In this document: positions 46,045 to 53,940 of the stretch, piece by piece | Layout: each line of letters opens with the position of its first letter | Position numbering within the stretch: the first letter of the stretch is position 1 | NCBI GenBank assembly: GCA_037133095.1 | Contig: JBAXOT010000004.1 | Span: 40,079 to 104,078, forward strand | Length of the DNA stretch: 64,000 nucleotides | Direction: 5' to 3' | Origin: CAIMZW01 sp037133095 | Lineage (GTDB): Bacteria; Actinomycetota; Actinomycetes; Nanopelagicales; Nanopelagicaceae | Notes under the pieces: generated by a model | The model's database searches: none | Seen by the model: only the letters and a program-made list of their open reading frames with translations | Told to the model about the DNA's origin: nothing | Position numbers and translations under genes: made by a program

Positions 46045-47367
46045 TTAATTGGGTTGGTCTTTGCCCTCTTCGGTGAAGTCGGTGAACTTTCGCGAACGGC
46101 TCTTGTTGCTGAAGGACTCGGTCATTCGCTTGGAACTGTAAGCGATGGTCTCGGTCTGCGCCACGGTGGCGAGCTTTTCCATATCTGTGGCTTCCGCCAA
46201 GATGATTGATAAAGATTCCGCCGAACGTTCATCATCGACCGGAATCTCCGATGCGGCGCGACGTAAATTGGTGGCAGTGGCTTTGAGCCGACTGATTGCA
46301 TTTTGGTCATTGCCGTGTCGAAGATCATCAATGGCTTTTGACTTCTCGGACTGCGCGATTAGAACCAAATGTTCGGCACGAACTATGGGGTTAGGCACCC
46401 GCCCATCTGCAATATCCTGCGGCACAACATTGACCAGGACTGGCATGGTGACGGAGAACTGCTGGCGATCGGCCACGTTGAGATATTCCAACGAGAGTTC
46501 GGCGATTGTCGTCAGACCCAAGGCGGCCAATTGTGGAACCTCAAAGTCGATCATGAAACGACGGTTCTCACCTGCATACATATCACCGAGCTGTACCAGG
46601 TACTCATCGCCATTTCGAAGAACGGGAAATGGTTGCAGAAGTTCCACACCAGGGGCGCCGTGAATTCCGGTGATGGGTTTGATGCGTAAAACGGTATTAA
46701 CTACTGACTTGTCGAGAAGATGATCGACCTCTTCTGCGATGGCGCCAATGGCTTCATCGATCGTTGCCGCAAAGCGATGAACTCCCCCGCCTCCCTGAGC
46801 TGAGGCCTCTAAGAGAATCTCGTCGTAGCCAGTTCCGAGACCGATAGAGGAAGTAGTGACTTTATTGAGGGCGGCCTTCTGTGCGACCTGTAGAAAGAAC
46901 TTCGGATCGGTTTCACCAGCGTTTGCATGGCCATCTGAAATAAGGATGAGAGTTGAACCGCCGACAGTTGCAGAATGCGAAAGTTCACTCAGCCCAAGGA
47001 GGTAACCGGAACTGATATTGGTCGAACCGCCAACCTGCATCGACTCGATGGCCTGCCGCAGGGAGGGCACGTGGTGATCTCTCATGCTGCGAAGCGGGGA
47101 GATGATGGTGGTGGCATCATCGAAGATCACCAAGCCGAAAGAGTCCTGCGGCGCGAGGCGCTCTACTAGGCGGACAAGCGATTGCTTGGCCGCCTCGAAC
47201 GGGGCGCCCGCCATAGAGCCAGAACGGTCGAGAACGACCTCTACGGCTTGGCCAGGACGGTTTTCGCTGCCAATAACCTGTGGCGCGGTCAGGTCGAGCA
47301 TCAGGGTGATGCGATCGGCGGTTTCCAAGGCCACCAGGTCGACATCCAAGTGTGCGTTTACGTGCAT
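46045..47367 (-). CDS. von Willebrand factor A domain protein
   Basis: This 440-residue protein has a short N-terminal strand region, then a vWA domain with the MIDAS motif VVLDRSGSMAGAPFEAAKQS (residues about 46-65). LVIFDDATTI, GGSTNISSGY (Thr of MIDAS) and LILISDGHANAG follow. No signal or membrane helix is visible, so it is probably cytoplasmic. The C-terminal third is helical and charged. The layout resembles YfbK/CoxE-like vWA proteins that assemble macromolecular complexes. It is divergent from the Nudix regulator across 82 bases with paired inverted repeats. Confidence 0.82.
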   Translation of the reverse strand: MHVNAHLDVDLVALETADRITLMLDLTAPQVIGSENRPGQAVEVVLDRSGSMAGAPFEAAKQSLVRLVERLAPQDSFGLVIFDDATTIISPLRSMRDHHVPSLRQAIESMQVGGSTNISSGYLLGLSELSHSATVGGSTLILISDGHANAGETDPKFFLQVAQKAALNKVTTSSIGLGTGYDEILLEASAQGGGGVHRFAATIDEAIGAIAEEVDHLLDKSVVNTVLRIKPITGIHGAPGVELLQPFPVLRNGDEYLVQLGDMYAGENRRFMIDFEVPQLAALGLTTIAELSLEYLNVADRQQFSVTMPVLVNVVPQDIADGRVPNPIVRAEHLVLIAQSEKSKAIDDLRHGNDQNAISRLKATATNLRRAASEIPVDDERSAESLSIILAEATDMEKLATVAQTETIAYSSKRMTESFSNKSRSRKFTDFTEEGKDQPN

Positions 47368-47387
47368 GTGGTCCTACTTTCTCTTAA

Positions 47388-47440
47388 TTAGCGTGATAAT
47401 GCGCTAACTATAACATGAGTTAGCGACAAAACCGCGCTAA
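47388..47440. promoter_or_regulatory. Paired TTAGCG inverted repeats between vWA and Nudix genes
   Basis: Two near-identical operators are visible: TTAGCG-N8-CGCTAA (47388-47407) and TTAGCG-N9-CGCTAA (47420-47440). Their start points are 32 bases apart, about three helical turns. CGCTAAC and GTTAGCG at the centre also pair. TAATAT at 47438-47443 is six bases before the Nudix ATG and may be a leaderless -10 box, so the second site would block it. Confidence 0.65.
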
Positions 47441-47449
47441 TATAAAGAT

Positions 47450-48217
47450 ATGGCTGATGACAACCTTTACAACTCCGGCGCAAGTTCTAAGTGGCCGCCC
47501 GAATCTGCCAATCTGGCCCCGTTCCGCGGTCCCCACTTGGCCGTCGATATCGTCTTGTTCTCCGTAGTTCGATCTATGACTGGCAAGCGTTCGGATCTGG
47601 TATTTCTCCTCTACCGACGTGGCGATGGGTTGGCCGCGCGCGAGTGGGCCTTGCCTGGTCGGATGGTTCGCGAACGCGAACGGTTGAGCGAAGCGGTCGA
47701 AGTCGCCCTGCTGGAGAAATGCAGCATCAAAGGAATCGAACCGAAGCAGCTCTATGTTTTTGATGAACCAACGCGTGATGACCGGGGCTGGGTGATGTCG
47801 GTTGGATATGTGACGACCCAACGGGAAGAGACGGTGCACGATGTGCTCGCGCGCAATCAGAACCTGGCGCTGGGATTAGTTCATCACCGGGCTGGGTCCA
47901 AGAGCGAGATCGAGTTGGAATTGCCGTTTGCACAACCAGCTCTCCCCTTTGAACAAGAGGTCATTGTGCAGAAGGGCGTCGAAGATTTACAGCGCCGCTA
48001 TGACGAGCATCCAGATCCGGATTTCCTATTGGGCGAAAAATTTACCTTGTACGAACTTCGGCTGATTCACGAAGCCGTTATGGGCGATCGATTGGATAAG
48101 GATCTCTTTCGCCGAAAGATGGAGAGCCAACTCCTGCCAACAACTGAGAAATCTATTGGTTCGGTTGGAAAGCCAGCCGGGATGTTTAAACGAAAAAGTG
48201 GCTACGAAACTTTCTGA
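47450..48217 (+). CDS. Nudix-like transcriptional regulator (NrtR type)
   Basis: This 255-residue protein has an N-terminal Nudix fold (about 20-165) whose box is degenerate: WALPGRMVRERERL, then EVALLEKC in place of REUxEE, so hydrolysis is unlikely. The C-terminal segment (about 190-250) is the NrtR-type winged helix, with FTLYELRLIHEAVMGDRLDK, DLFRRKMES and GKPAGMFK. NrtR proteins sense ADP-ribose-type metabolites and repress NAD-related genes. The operator pair just upstream suggests autoregulation and control of the vWA gene. Its 3' end overlaps the converging GIY-YIG-type gene by 16 bases. Confidence 0.78.
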   Translation: MADDNLYNSGASSKWPPESANLAPFRGPHLAVDIVLFSVVRSMTGKRSDLVFLLYRRGDGLAAREWALPGRMVRERERLSEAVEVALLEKCSIKGIEPKQLYVFDEPTRDDRGWVMSVGYVTTQREETVHDVLARNQNLALGLVHHRAGSKSEIELELPFAQPALPFEQEVIVQKGVEDLQRRYDEHPDPDFLLGEKFTLYELRLIHEAVMGDRLDKDLFRRKMESQLLPTTEKSIGSVGKPAGMFKRKSGYETF

Positions 48218-49251
48218 CCACGTTTTGGCTTCACTGCGACCGCGGCCTTTTGTTTCTTGACTCGTGAGAGTTGTTGTGCAATCTTCGGGTGTGCTTGGGT
48301 AAATGCTTCTACGTCGAAATTGGTTTCCGATTTTGTTTCGCGCTTCCACGTGCAGATGCCTTCGATCGCCTTCGCATCTTTGCAACCAACCTGGATATTT
48401 GCCGCCGCAATTTCTTTGTCGAGTTCGGCCCGGGCTTGATGAGCCAGAAGAACGAGATGCTTTTCATGGATAAGAGATGTTGCAGTCTTGGACTTTGAAG
48501 CCAACAGAGCGGCAAATTCTTCGGTCAAAGTAAAGAGCGGTTTGTCGATAGCCTTTAATGAAAGTTCGGGTCCTTCGTATTTCGCCCATCGGAAGCTGCT
48601 CGCAAGACGAGAAGTGGTTACGAGGAAATTGCCCCAAAGTTGTGGGTATTTTTCTTCCAACGCCTTCAGATCGAGATCCACCCGGTCCTTAACCTCTTTT
48701 ACCTTGGCTACACCAGCAACATCCTCGCCCTTTTCAACCGCCTCTTTTATGGTCGCCTTGTATTGATCGAGGAGATCCTTGCACCTCTTGAACTTGAGGT
48801 TTGCGATTTGATAGGCCTGGTAAAACTCTTTCAATTTCGCCGTCGGTTTGACGATCTTCTCGGTGGAGAGTGAAGTTTTATATTTCTGTGCCGCCTCAAC
48901 CGTCTTGATACTTGCCTTAATTTCAGCCGCCAATTCAGTGGCTGTTTTAATGGCCTTTGCGAGTTCGGCATCAGTGAAATGGAACCATTCTCCTTCGATT
49001 CGATGAGTCGCATAAAGTTTGTGAACAATATTTTCGACCTCGGAGATCGCGGGGGTTGTGATTACTTTGTAGACGCTGAGAGTCCGCGGATTACCAGTCT
49101 GGTGCTCGGCGGCGCGACTTTCGCTGGTGCGCCCTTCCTTATCTTTGATCAGACCGATCTTGATGTAATTGGTGAGCTTGTTTGTCAGGTAGTCGGTCTC
49201 GCGCACAAAATAGAGTTCCCCCGGTGTCAGATTCATTTGCCAAGTCTGCAT
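48202..49251 (-). CDS. T5orf172/GIY-YIG-like domain protein
   Basis: This 349-residue protein has an N-terminal region (residues about 8-100) with GELYFVRE, NYIKIGLIKDKEGRTSESRA, GNPRTLSVYKVI and EVENIVHKLYATHRIEGEWF. These are the features of the T5orf172/MUG113 branch of GIY-YIG-type domains. Long helical, lysine-rich segments follow (about 100-230), and the tail is basic and DNA-binding-like. The function could be nuclease or DNA-repair related. ATG at 49251 is used; ATG at 49236 is an alternative. Such domains occur on phages, but no other phage gene is nearby. Confidence 0.75.
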   Translation of the reverse strand: MQTWQMNLTPGELYFVRETDYLTNKLTNYIKIGLIKDKEGRTSESRAAEHQTGNPRTLSVYKVITTPAISEVENIVHKLYATHRIEGEWFHFTDAELAKAIKTATELAAEIKASIKTVEAAQKYKTSLSTEKIVKPTAKLKEFYQAYQIANLKFKRCKDLLDQYKATIKEAVEKGEDVAGVAKVKEVKDRVDLDLKALEEKYPQLWGNFLVTTSRLASSFRWAKYEGPELSLKAIDKPLFTLTEEFAALLASKSKTATSLIHEKHLVLLAHQARAELDKEIAAANIQVGCKDAKAIEGICTWKRETKSETNFDVEAFTQAHPKIAQQLSRVKKQKAAVAVKPKRGQKVS

Positions 49252-49357
49252 TGTGGTTCTGACAGTGGCAATTAGTTAATCGGTCAGATCTATGTCAGTG
49301 CTCGCGGTTATATTTATAGAACAATCGAGTTAAAGCACCGCGAGAAAGGGGGTCGAA

Positions 49358-50518
49358 GTGAAAACAAATACGTTTTTATTTCACGATGAAGAATTTAGTA
49401 ATTGGAACTTGGGCGCCACCCATCCCACCCAAGGCAGGCGATACACCAATGCGCTGCGGATGTTTGATTCGATGTCGAGATATCCAAGGTTGAATTGCGA
49501 AAAACCGCCAGTCAAGCCCGCTAATCGGGCGGATTTGTTGCGAGTTCATTCCCCAGAATATGTCGCCGAAGTTCTGGATCAATTCTGCGTCTTCGGCGAA
49601 TTCGATCCTCGGCCAGATCAAGCCCATATTGCTGCGCTCTTTGCCGGCGCCAGTGTTTTGGGGTTGCATTCCTTGTTGGGTGGCGAAGCACTCACCGCGA
49701 TCAACTTCGCTGGGGCCAAACATCATGCGCAATTTGATCACGCCTCCGGTTTCTGCGTCTTTAACGACTTCGCCATCTGTGCCGATATCGCGACAAAGGA
49801 TCATGGTCTTAAAGTCGCGATTTTTGATTTTGATGCCCATCATGGCGACGGTACTGAAAATTTGACCCGAGATAATTCACAGGTGCTGACCTATTCCGTT
49901 CATGAAGGTGGGATCTTTCCCGGGACTGGCAAAGTTAGTTACCCGGAAGATCATGTCTTTAATCGATCCTTACGTGCCGGTGATGGCGACACTGAATTGC
50001 TCGAGGCAACGGCCGAATTTATCGAACTTGCAGAAGAATTCAGGGCCGACATAATTTTTATCGCAGCAGGCGCGGACGGACACGAGAGTGATCCACTCTC
50101 CTACTTGCAATACACCGAAGGGATATACCAAGAGGTTGCTGCGCTACTTCGAGATGCTTTCCCTTCGACTCCGATGTTGATCGGTGGCGCCGGAGGCTAT
50201 CAACCCGATTCCTTCACGCCACAAATTTGGGCGAACTTTACTGTCGCAATCGCTGGGCTGGCAGAGCGAAAGTTGCCAAAGAATTGGCGGTGGCGAAGCC
50301 AACCGTGCGTGATCTGCGGGGCAAAGGCGTCGATGAGGGAATATCTCTTTGGCATGCCAGTAGGACCGGTTAATGACGATAAGTACGTTATTGGTGGTTG
50401 TTGCTTGGATGGCAACGAACCCGAGATCAAATGTCGCGAATGTGGTTGGGAGGGCGCGAAAGTCGATCTTTATCAGGCCCTACCACTTTCACGACACACC
50501 ACTGCCAATACTAAATAA
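49358..50518 (+). CDS. Histone-deacetylase-like hydrolase with C-terminal zinc ribbon
   Basis: This 386-residue arginase-fold amidohydrolase is of the HDAC/AcuC/acetylpolyamine amidohydrolase family, starting with GTG after GGGGG. The tandem histidines are GAKHHAQFDHASGFC. Zinc ligands are DFDAHHGDGTE (Asp and His) and AGADGHESDPL (Asp). GGAGGYQPDSF carries the catalytic Tyr. After the fold, residues about 305-375 contain CVICGAK and CRECGW, two CxxC knuckles that form a probable zinc ribbon, which is uncommon in this family. Substrate (acetyl-lysine, polyamine or other amide) is unknown. The stop overlaps the converging DsrE-like gene by eight bases. Confidence 0.85.
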   Translation: MKTNTFLFHDEEFSNWNLGATHPTQGRRYTNALRMFDSMSRYPRLNCEKPPVKPANRADLLRVHSPEYVAEVLDQFCVFGEFDPRPDQAHIAALFAGASVLGLHSLLGGEALTAINFAGAKHHAQFDHASGFCVFNDFAICADIATKDHGLKVAIFDFDAHHGDGTENLTRDNSQVLTYSVHEGGIFPGTGKVSYPEDHVFNRSLRAGDGDTELLEATAEFIELAEEFRADIIFIAAGADGHESDPLSYLQYTEGIYQEVAALLRDAFPSTPMLIGGAGGYQPDSFTPQIWANFTVAIAGLAERKLPKNWRWRSQPCVICGAKASMREYLFGMPVGPVNDDKYVIGGCCLDGNEPEIKCRECGWEGAKVDLYQALPLSRHTTANTK

Positions 50519-51041
50519 AGAGCAGTTGCGCGTTCTCTGTCATCTCGATGAAATCGGATGCGCTGATGATTCCTTCAACGTCATCTCGAAGATCATTCAA
50601 CTCTAACTTGTTCATATCGGCAGACATTCGACAGGCCCACAAGTGACCGCCGGCTGCGACTATTTGGTCAAGAAAGTCCGGAACTTCTGGAACTCCCAAA
50701 TCGGCGATTTGTTTCTTGAGCATCTTGGTCGCCATTCCAGTCATTGCTGGGGCAATTGCTTGCGGAATATGGGCATCGCCACCTGGCATATGCAGCGCGG
50801 TGTTGCCTGCAGGAGAGAACTGCAGATGATTCATTCGTGACTTCGTAATCATGTCAAAGCCCCAGAAAGTGAAGAAGAGATGTAGTTCGACACCTTCACC
50901 TAGGGCGGCATTAGCCAGAATTAGACCCGGATAGGCCATATCCAGATTTCCCTTCGAGCAGATGATTGCCATCTTTCGGGTCGGCGCATCATCAGACCCA
51001 AAGTTAGGGACTATCGCTGGTTTCGTCATTGTTGTAGTCAT
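50511..51041 (-). CDS. DsrE-family protein (DsrE2-like)
   Basis: ATG at 51041 is chosen because AGGAG lies six bases upstream; the longer frame to 51128 is rejected. The protein is 176 residues. The DsrE fold opens with KMAIICSKGNLDMAYPGLIL and continues with LHLFFTFWGFDM. A conserved Cys in HLWACRMSADMNKL matches the sulfur-carrying cysteine of DsrE2-like proteins. It would pass persulfide sulfur between carriers in the cytoplasm. It is the last gene of the tusE-like/flavoprotein group, ten bases downstream of the TusE-like gene. Confidence 0.83.
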   Translation of the reverse strand: MTTTMTKPAIVPNFGSDDAPTRKMAIICSKGNLDMAYPGLILANAALGEGVELHLFFTFWGFDMITKSRMNHLQFSPAGNTALHMPGGDAHIPQAIAPAMTGMATKMLKKQIADLGVPEVPDFLDQIVAAGGHLWACRMSADMNKLELNDLRDDVEGIISASDFIEMTENAQLLFI

Positions 51042-51051
51042 TTCATTCTCC

Positions 51052-51366
51052 TCACACACAGCCTTTAGGTTTAGGCAATCCAGCGATATACGCCATTTTC
51101 TTAGCTGGCTTCTTGGGAAAGAGCGCAAATTGGTCTTTCACTGGGAAGCCTCCAACGACTTGTACTCGGCGAGAGGTCGCCGTCTCGCCAGCAGTCTTGT
51201 AATCAGTTCGGAGAAAATTAACGATCTTCCAATGTTCGTCGGTCATCTCTACGCCAATTTGATCTGCAAGAACTTTGGCAATTGCCTCATCCCACTGGTC
51301 AAATTTGGTGAGAAAACCCTCTTCATTGACGTCGATTTCTCGTCCTGCGATTTCAATGGTGGGCAT
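51052..51366 (-). CDS. TusE/DsrC-family sulfur carrier
   Basis: ATG at 51366 is chosen: PTIEIAGREIDVNEEGFL is the family's usual start, and it overlaps the upstream flavoprotein stop by 14 bases. The protein is 104 residues. It has WDEAIAKVLADQIGVEMTDE, FLRTDYKT and the C-terminal arm AYIAGLPKPKGCV. The penultimate Cys is present, but the second Cys of DsrC, eleven residues earlier, is replaced by Ala. That pattern fits TusE-like single-cysteine carriers rather than true DsrC. It should accept sulfur from DsrE- or rhodanese-type partners. Confidence 0.88.
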   Translation of the reverse strand: MPTIEIAGREIDVNEEGFLTKFDQWDEAIAKVLADQIGVEMTDEHWKIVNFLRTDYKTAGETATSRRVQVVGGFPVKDQFALFPKKPAKKMAYIAGLPKPKGCV

Positions 51367-52624
51367 GTTGATCAACTTCTTTCTTATCCTCCATTGGGCG
51401 CTTTCCAACCATCGACATTCGATCAGAGATGGGGATCCAGCGACCCTTGATTAATAGATTCCAATAAATCCAACGGAAAGCTAACTTACCTAAATGGTTC
51501 AATCGACTCTCTTTCAAGAGCGGCAGCGGACCAAAGAAGGGCAGAGGAAACATTCCAGGCAGTGGTTCGGTCTCATAATTAAAATCAATGAGTAAACCTT
51601 TTCCAGCGCCAGATTCGATAAAGCAATTTGCATGACCGTCAAACAATTCGGTCATTGGGCGACCAGCAATATGTTCGACGAAATTATCGGCGAACATATC
51701 CACGGCAAAGTGCGCGACCGAACCAGCCTTGGAAGCCGGGATATCAGAGGCGTCGCCGAGCGCAAAGATATTGGCATACTTCTTTGAGAGGAAGGTCGTC
51801 TTATCTACCTGAACATAATTGAGCTCATCACCTAATCCTGACCTTTCAATCATATCGGCTCCCATATTGAGTGGGACCGTAACTAGAAGATCGAAAGGAA
51901 TTTCTCGTTCATCCATCGAGACCATGGTCTTGGTAACTGGATCAATATGTTCGATCATAAAATCTGGTTCTAAGGTAATTTCGCGATCGACCAACATTCC
52001 ACCGAGCGCCTTGGAGCAGGTTGGCTTGGTAAATGCACCCTCCAACGGGGTGACGTACGTGATGGAGACCTTGTCGCGCATTTTGTGTTCGGTAAAGAAT
52101 GCATCTGCCAAAAAGGCAAATTCCAGTGGGGCCACCGGGCACTTGATAGGCATCTCGGTGATGTGAACAACCAAGCGACCACCTTCCCATTTGGCGAGCG
52201 CATCACGCAACGCCAAAGAACCTTCAAAGGTAAAGAAGTCGAAAACGCTCTTTCGCCAAATTGCGGGATCATCCATTCCGGGGGTTTGATCGGGGCGTGG
52301 GGTCGTCCCAGTAGCGATCACCAATTGGTCGTAATCAATGGCACGGCCATCCACCAAAAATATTTGATTTAACTCGGGGATGATTTTCTCAATATCAGAT
52401 TGGATAAACTCAACGCCCTTGGGGAAAAAGTGCTTTCGAGGTTTGATTAATTCTTCGGGTGTGTAGACCCCGAAAGGCATCAAAAGAAGTCCCGGTTGAT
52501 ACAAATGCTGATTGTCTTTGTCGATTACCGTGATGGACCATTCATTCTGATCCAATTTTTTGTAGAGTTTATTAACCACCATCGTGCCGGCGGTTCCACC
52601 GCCCAAAACTACTAAATTCTTCAT
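51353..52624 (-). CDS. FAD-dependent sulfide:quinone-oxidoreductase-like flavoprotein
   Basis: This 423-residue protein is of the SQR/NDH-2 superfamily. The FAD motif is VVLGGGTAGTMVVNKLY at the start. Later come VIATGTTPRPDQTPG, LFALGDASDIPASKAGS-like (here IFALGDASDI), and a C-terminal amphipathic segment LGKLAFRWIYWNLLIKGRWI likely for membrane contact. Cysteines are few; Cys in AFTKPTCSKALGG is in the region used by SQR for sulfur transfer, so sulfide, persulfide or other quinone-linked oxidation is inferred. It leads the TusE- and DsrE-like genes. Confidence 0.8.
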   Translation of the reverse strand: MKNLVVLGGGTAGTMVVNKLYKKLDQNEWSITVIDKDNQHLYQPGLLLMPFGVYTPEELIKPRKHFFPKGVEFIQSDIEKIIPELNQIFLVDGRAIDYDQLVIATGTTPRPDQTPGMDDPAIWRKSVFDFFTFEGSLALRDALAKWEGGRLVVHITEMPIKCPVAPLEFAFLADAFFTEHKMRDKVSITYVTPLEGAFTKPTCSKALGGMLVDREITLEPDFMIEHIDPVTKTMVSMDEREIPFDLLVTVPLNMGADMIERSGLGDELNYVQVDKTTFLSKKYANIFALGDASDIPASKAGSVAHFAVDMFADNFVEHIAGRPMTELFDGHANCFIESGAGKGLLIDFNYETEPLPGMFPLPFFGPLPLLKESRLNHLGKLAFRWIYWNLLIKGRWIPISDRMSMVGKRPMEDKKEVDQHAHH

Positions 52625-52727
52625 TTTTTCTCCTCTAACACCTACAAAGGTACGCGCATAATCGGCGTGGAGTAATGACTTTGAGGTGTGAGATACGAGT
52701 CGTTAAGGCTGTGACGCACGGAACAAA

Positions 52728-53693
52728 TTAAGCACGTACGTAACTTTGGGAGGTCTGATTTCCTGCCGGATCTATAAATGCGATGTTTACAACGGGTCCG
52801 GTGATTGAGTAATCAATTTGGTACTTCTGATTATCTATCGTGTACTTCAATGCATACGACTCATCTTTTCTATGTGAGAAGTCAGTGATAGTTGCACCTG
52901 CGAGTGGAGTGCCATCGGGGCGGAATGGATGAGTCGCTGGCTGTGGATCAACCTGATCACCAACAACTTTTACCACTCCCTTCACCCCACCATTGATAAA
53001 GGGGTAAGTGTTGGTGCCGTGATAGTGATATTTCTTTTTTGCATCAAAGTGGCCATTGAGTTCATCGAGAGGTGCCATCGCGGAACCATTAGGTTCAAGA
53101 GCGCCATAAATCGGAAAACCATCGAGGGCGTAGGCGATCGGTTTCTTTGCACCAACGATTGCTGACAAGTGCAACGGAGCAGCGTGATAGTGATAGTCAT
53201 CCGCACGACCGCAGTGGCCACCCCAATTATCGAGTTCACCAATATCTTTACTTACTTCGCCACGATTGTTGAGAGCATTAAAGATCGGCACGCCATTGAC
53301 GGCCAAAGCAATGGCGCCACGAAAGAAGTTGGTCTTTGCAGAAAGCGGGGCTTTCGCGACGACTGGTGACTTTGGAATTTTCCAGGCGTTCTTTCCCGAG
53401 TAATCCTGCGGGACCGGAATTTGTTGCTGCCAATTGGTGATGCCCACCATCATGTTGTGGTTGGGGATACCATTTGATTCGACCAGATAGTACTTACCCG
53501 CCACCGAGACATTGAGTGATTTTGCAAAGGCATCAAAGCCGGGCAGCAAGGCAGTAGGAACGGCCGCCTCGGCTGATTCTGATTGAGATGATAAAAAGAG
53601 CGCGCTGGTTCCAACGGCAAAGCCGGTTAATAGAGCTCGACGAGTAATTTCTGAGGGAAAGAAAATCTCGTGGTCATGTGCATCGTTGGACAT
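52728..53693 (-). CDS. Exported YHYH-domain protein with Tat-like signal
   Basis: This 321-residue protein has an RR-containing signal (ITRRALLTGFAVGTSALFL, about residues 16-34), probably Tat type. The mature protein is a YHYH domain with ADDYHYHAAPLHL and KKYHYHGTNTYPF, plus a GEVSKDIGELDNWGGHCGR segment. The histidine clusters suggest metal binding. The family has no established function. It lies between two sulfur-metabolism groups, 103 bases upstream of the SQR-like gene. Confidence 0.85.
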   Translation of the reverse strand: MSNDAHDHEIFFPSEITRRALLTGFAVGTSALFLSSQSESAEAAVPTALLPGFDAFAKSLNVSVAGKYYLVESNGIPNHNMMVGITNWQQQIPVPQDYSGKNAWKIPKSPVVAKAPLSAKTNFFRGAIALAVNGVPIFNALNNRGEVSKDIGELDNWGGHCGRADDYHYHAAPLHLSAIVGAKKPIAYALDGFPIYGALEPNGSAMAPLDELNGHFDAKKKYHYHGTNTYPFINGGVKGVVKVVGDQVDPQPATHPFRPDGTPLAGATITDFSHRKDESYALKYTIDNQKYQIDYSITGPVVNIAFIDPAGNQTSQSYVRA

Positions 53694-53940
53694 AGTTCCA
53701 CTGTACTTTGGCGCACCCTAAAATGGGGCGAGTCAGGCTGAATTTCTCAGCCCGACCCGTTCAGATGGCGGTCCCTGCTGGACTCGAGGGTGGGATGAGG
53801 AACATCCCGTGAATCGCAACAACGCCACCCAAATCTCTCAACCATTTTCCCGAGAATTACCTAGGAAGAGAATGGCAGGAGAGATTGAGAAGCGGCCTAG
53901 TGCAAGCGCTGACAAAGCCGAGAGTTATGCGAGAGTTTGC
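53694..53940 (-). other. Structured 247-base intergenic region
   Basis: No gene is convincing here. Three hairpins can be drawn: GTCAGGCTGA/TCAGCCCGAC (53732-53756, one mismatch), GGGATG/CATCCC (53792-53808), and CGCACCC against GGGGCG (near 53712-53730). CGAGTC (53729-53734) and GACTCG (53781-53786) can pair over a longer distance. None has a T-run. It could be a 5' leader RNA of the YHYH gene or the 3' tail of the CoA-disulfide-reductase gene. Confidence 0.4.

Noticed and set aside
53732..53808. tRNA, SRP RNA or RNase P RNA in the hairpin-rich intergenic region
   Set aside because: No T-loop, anticodon arm or family core motif could be found.
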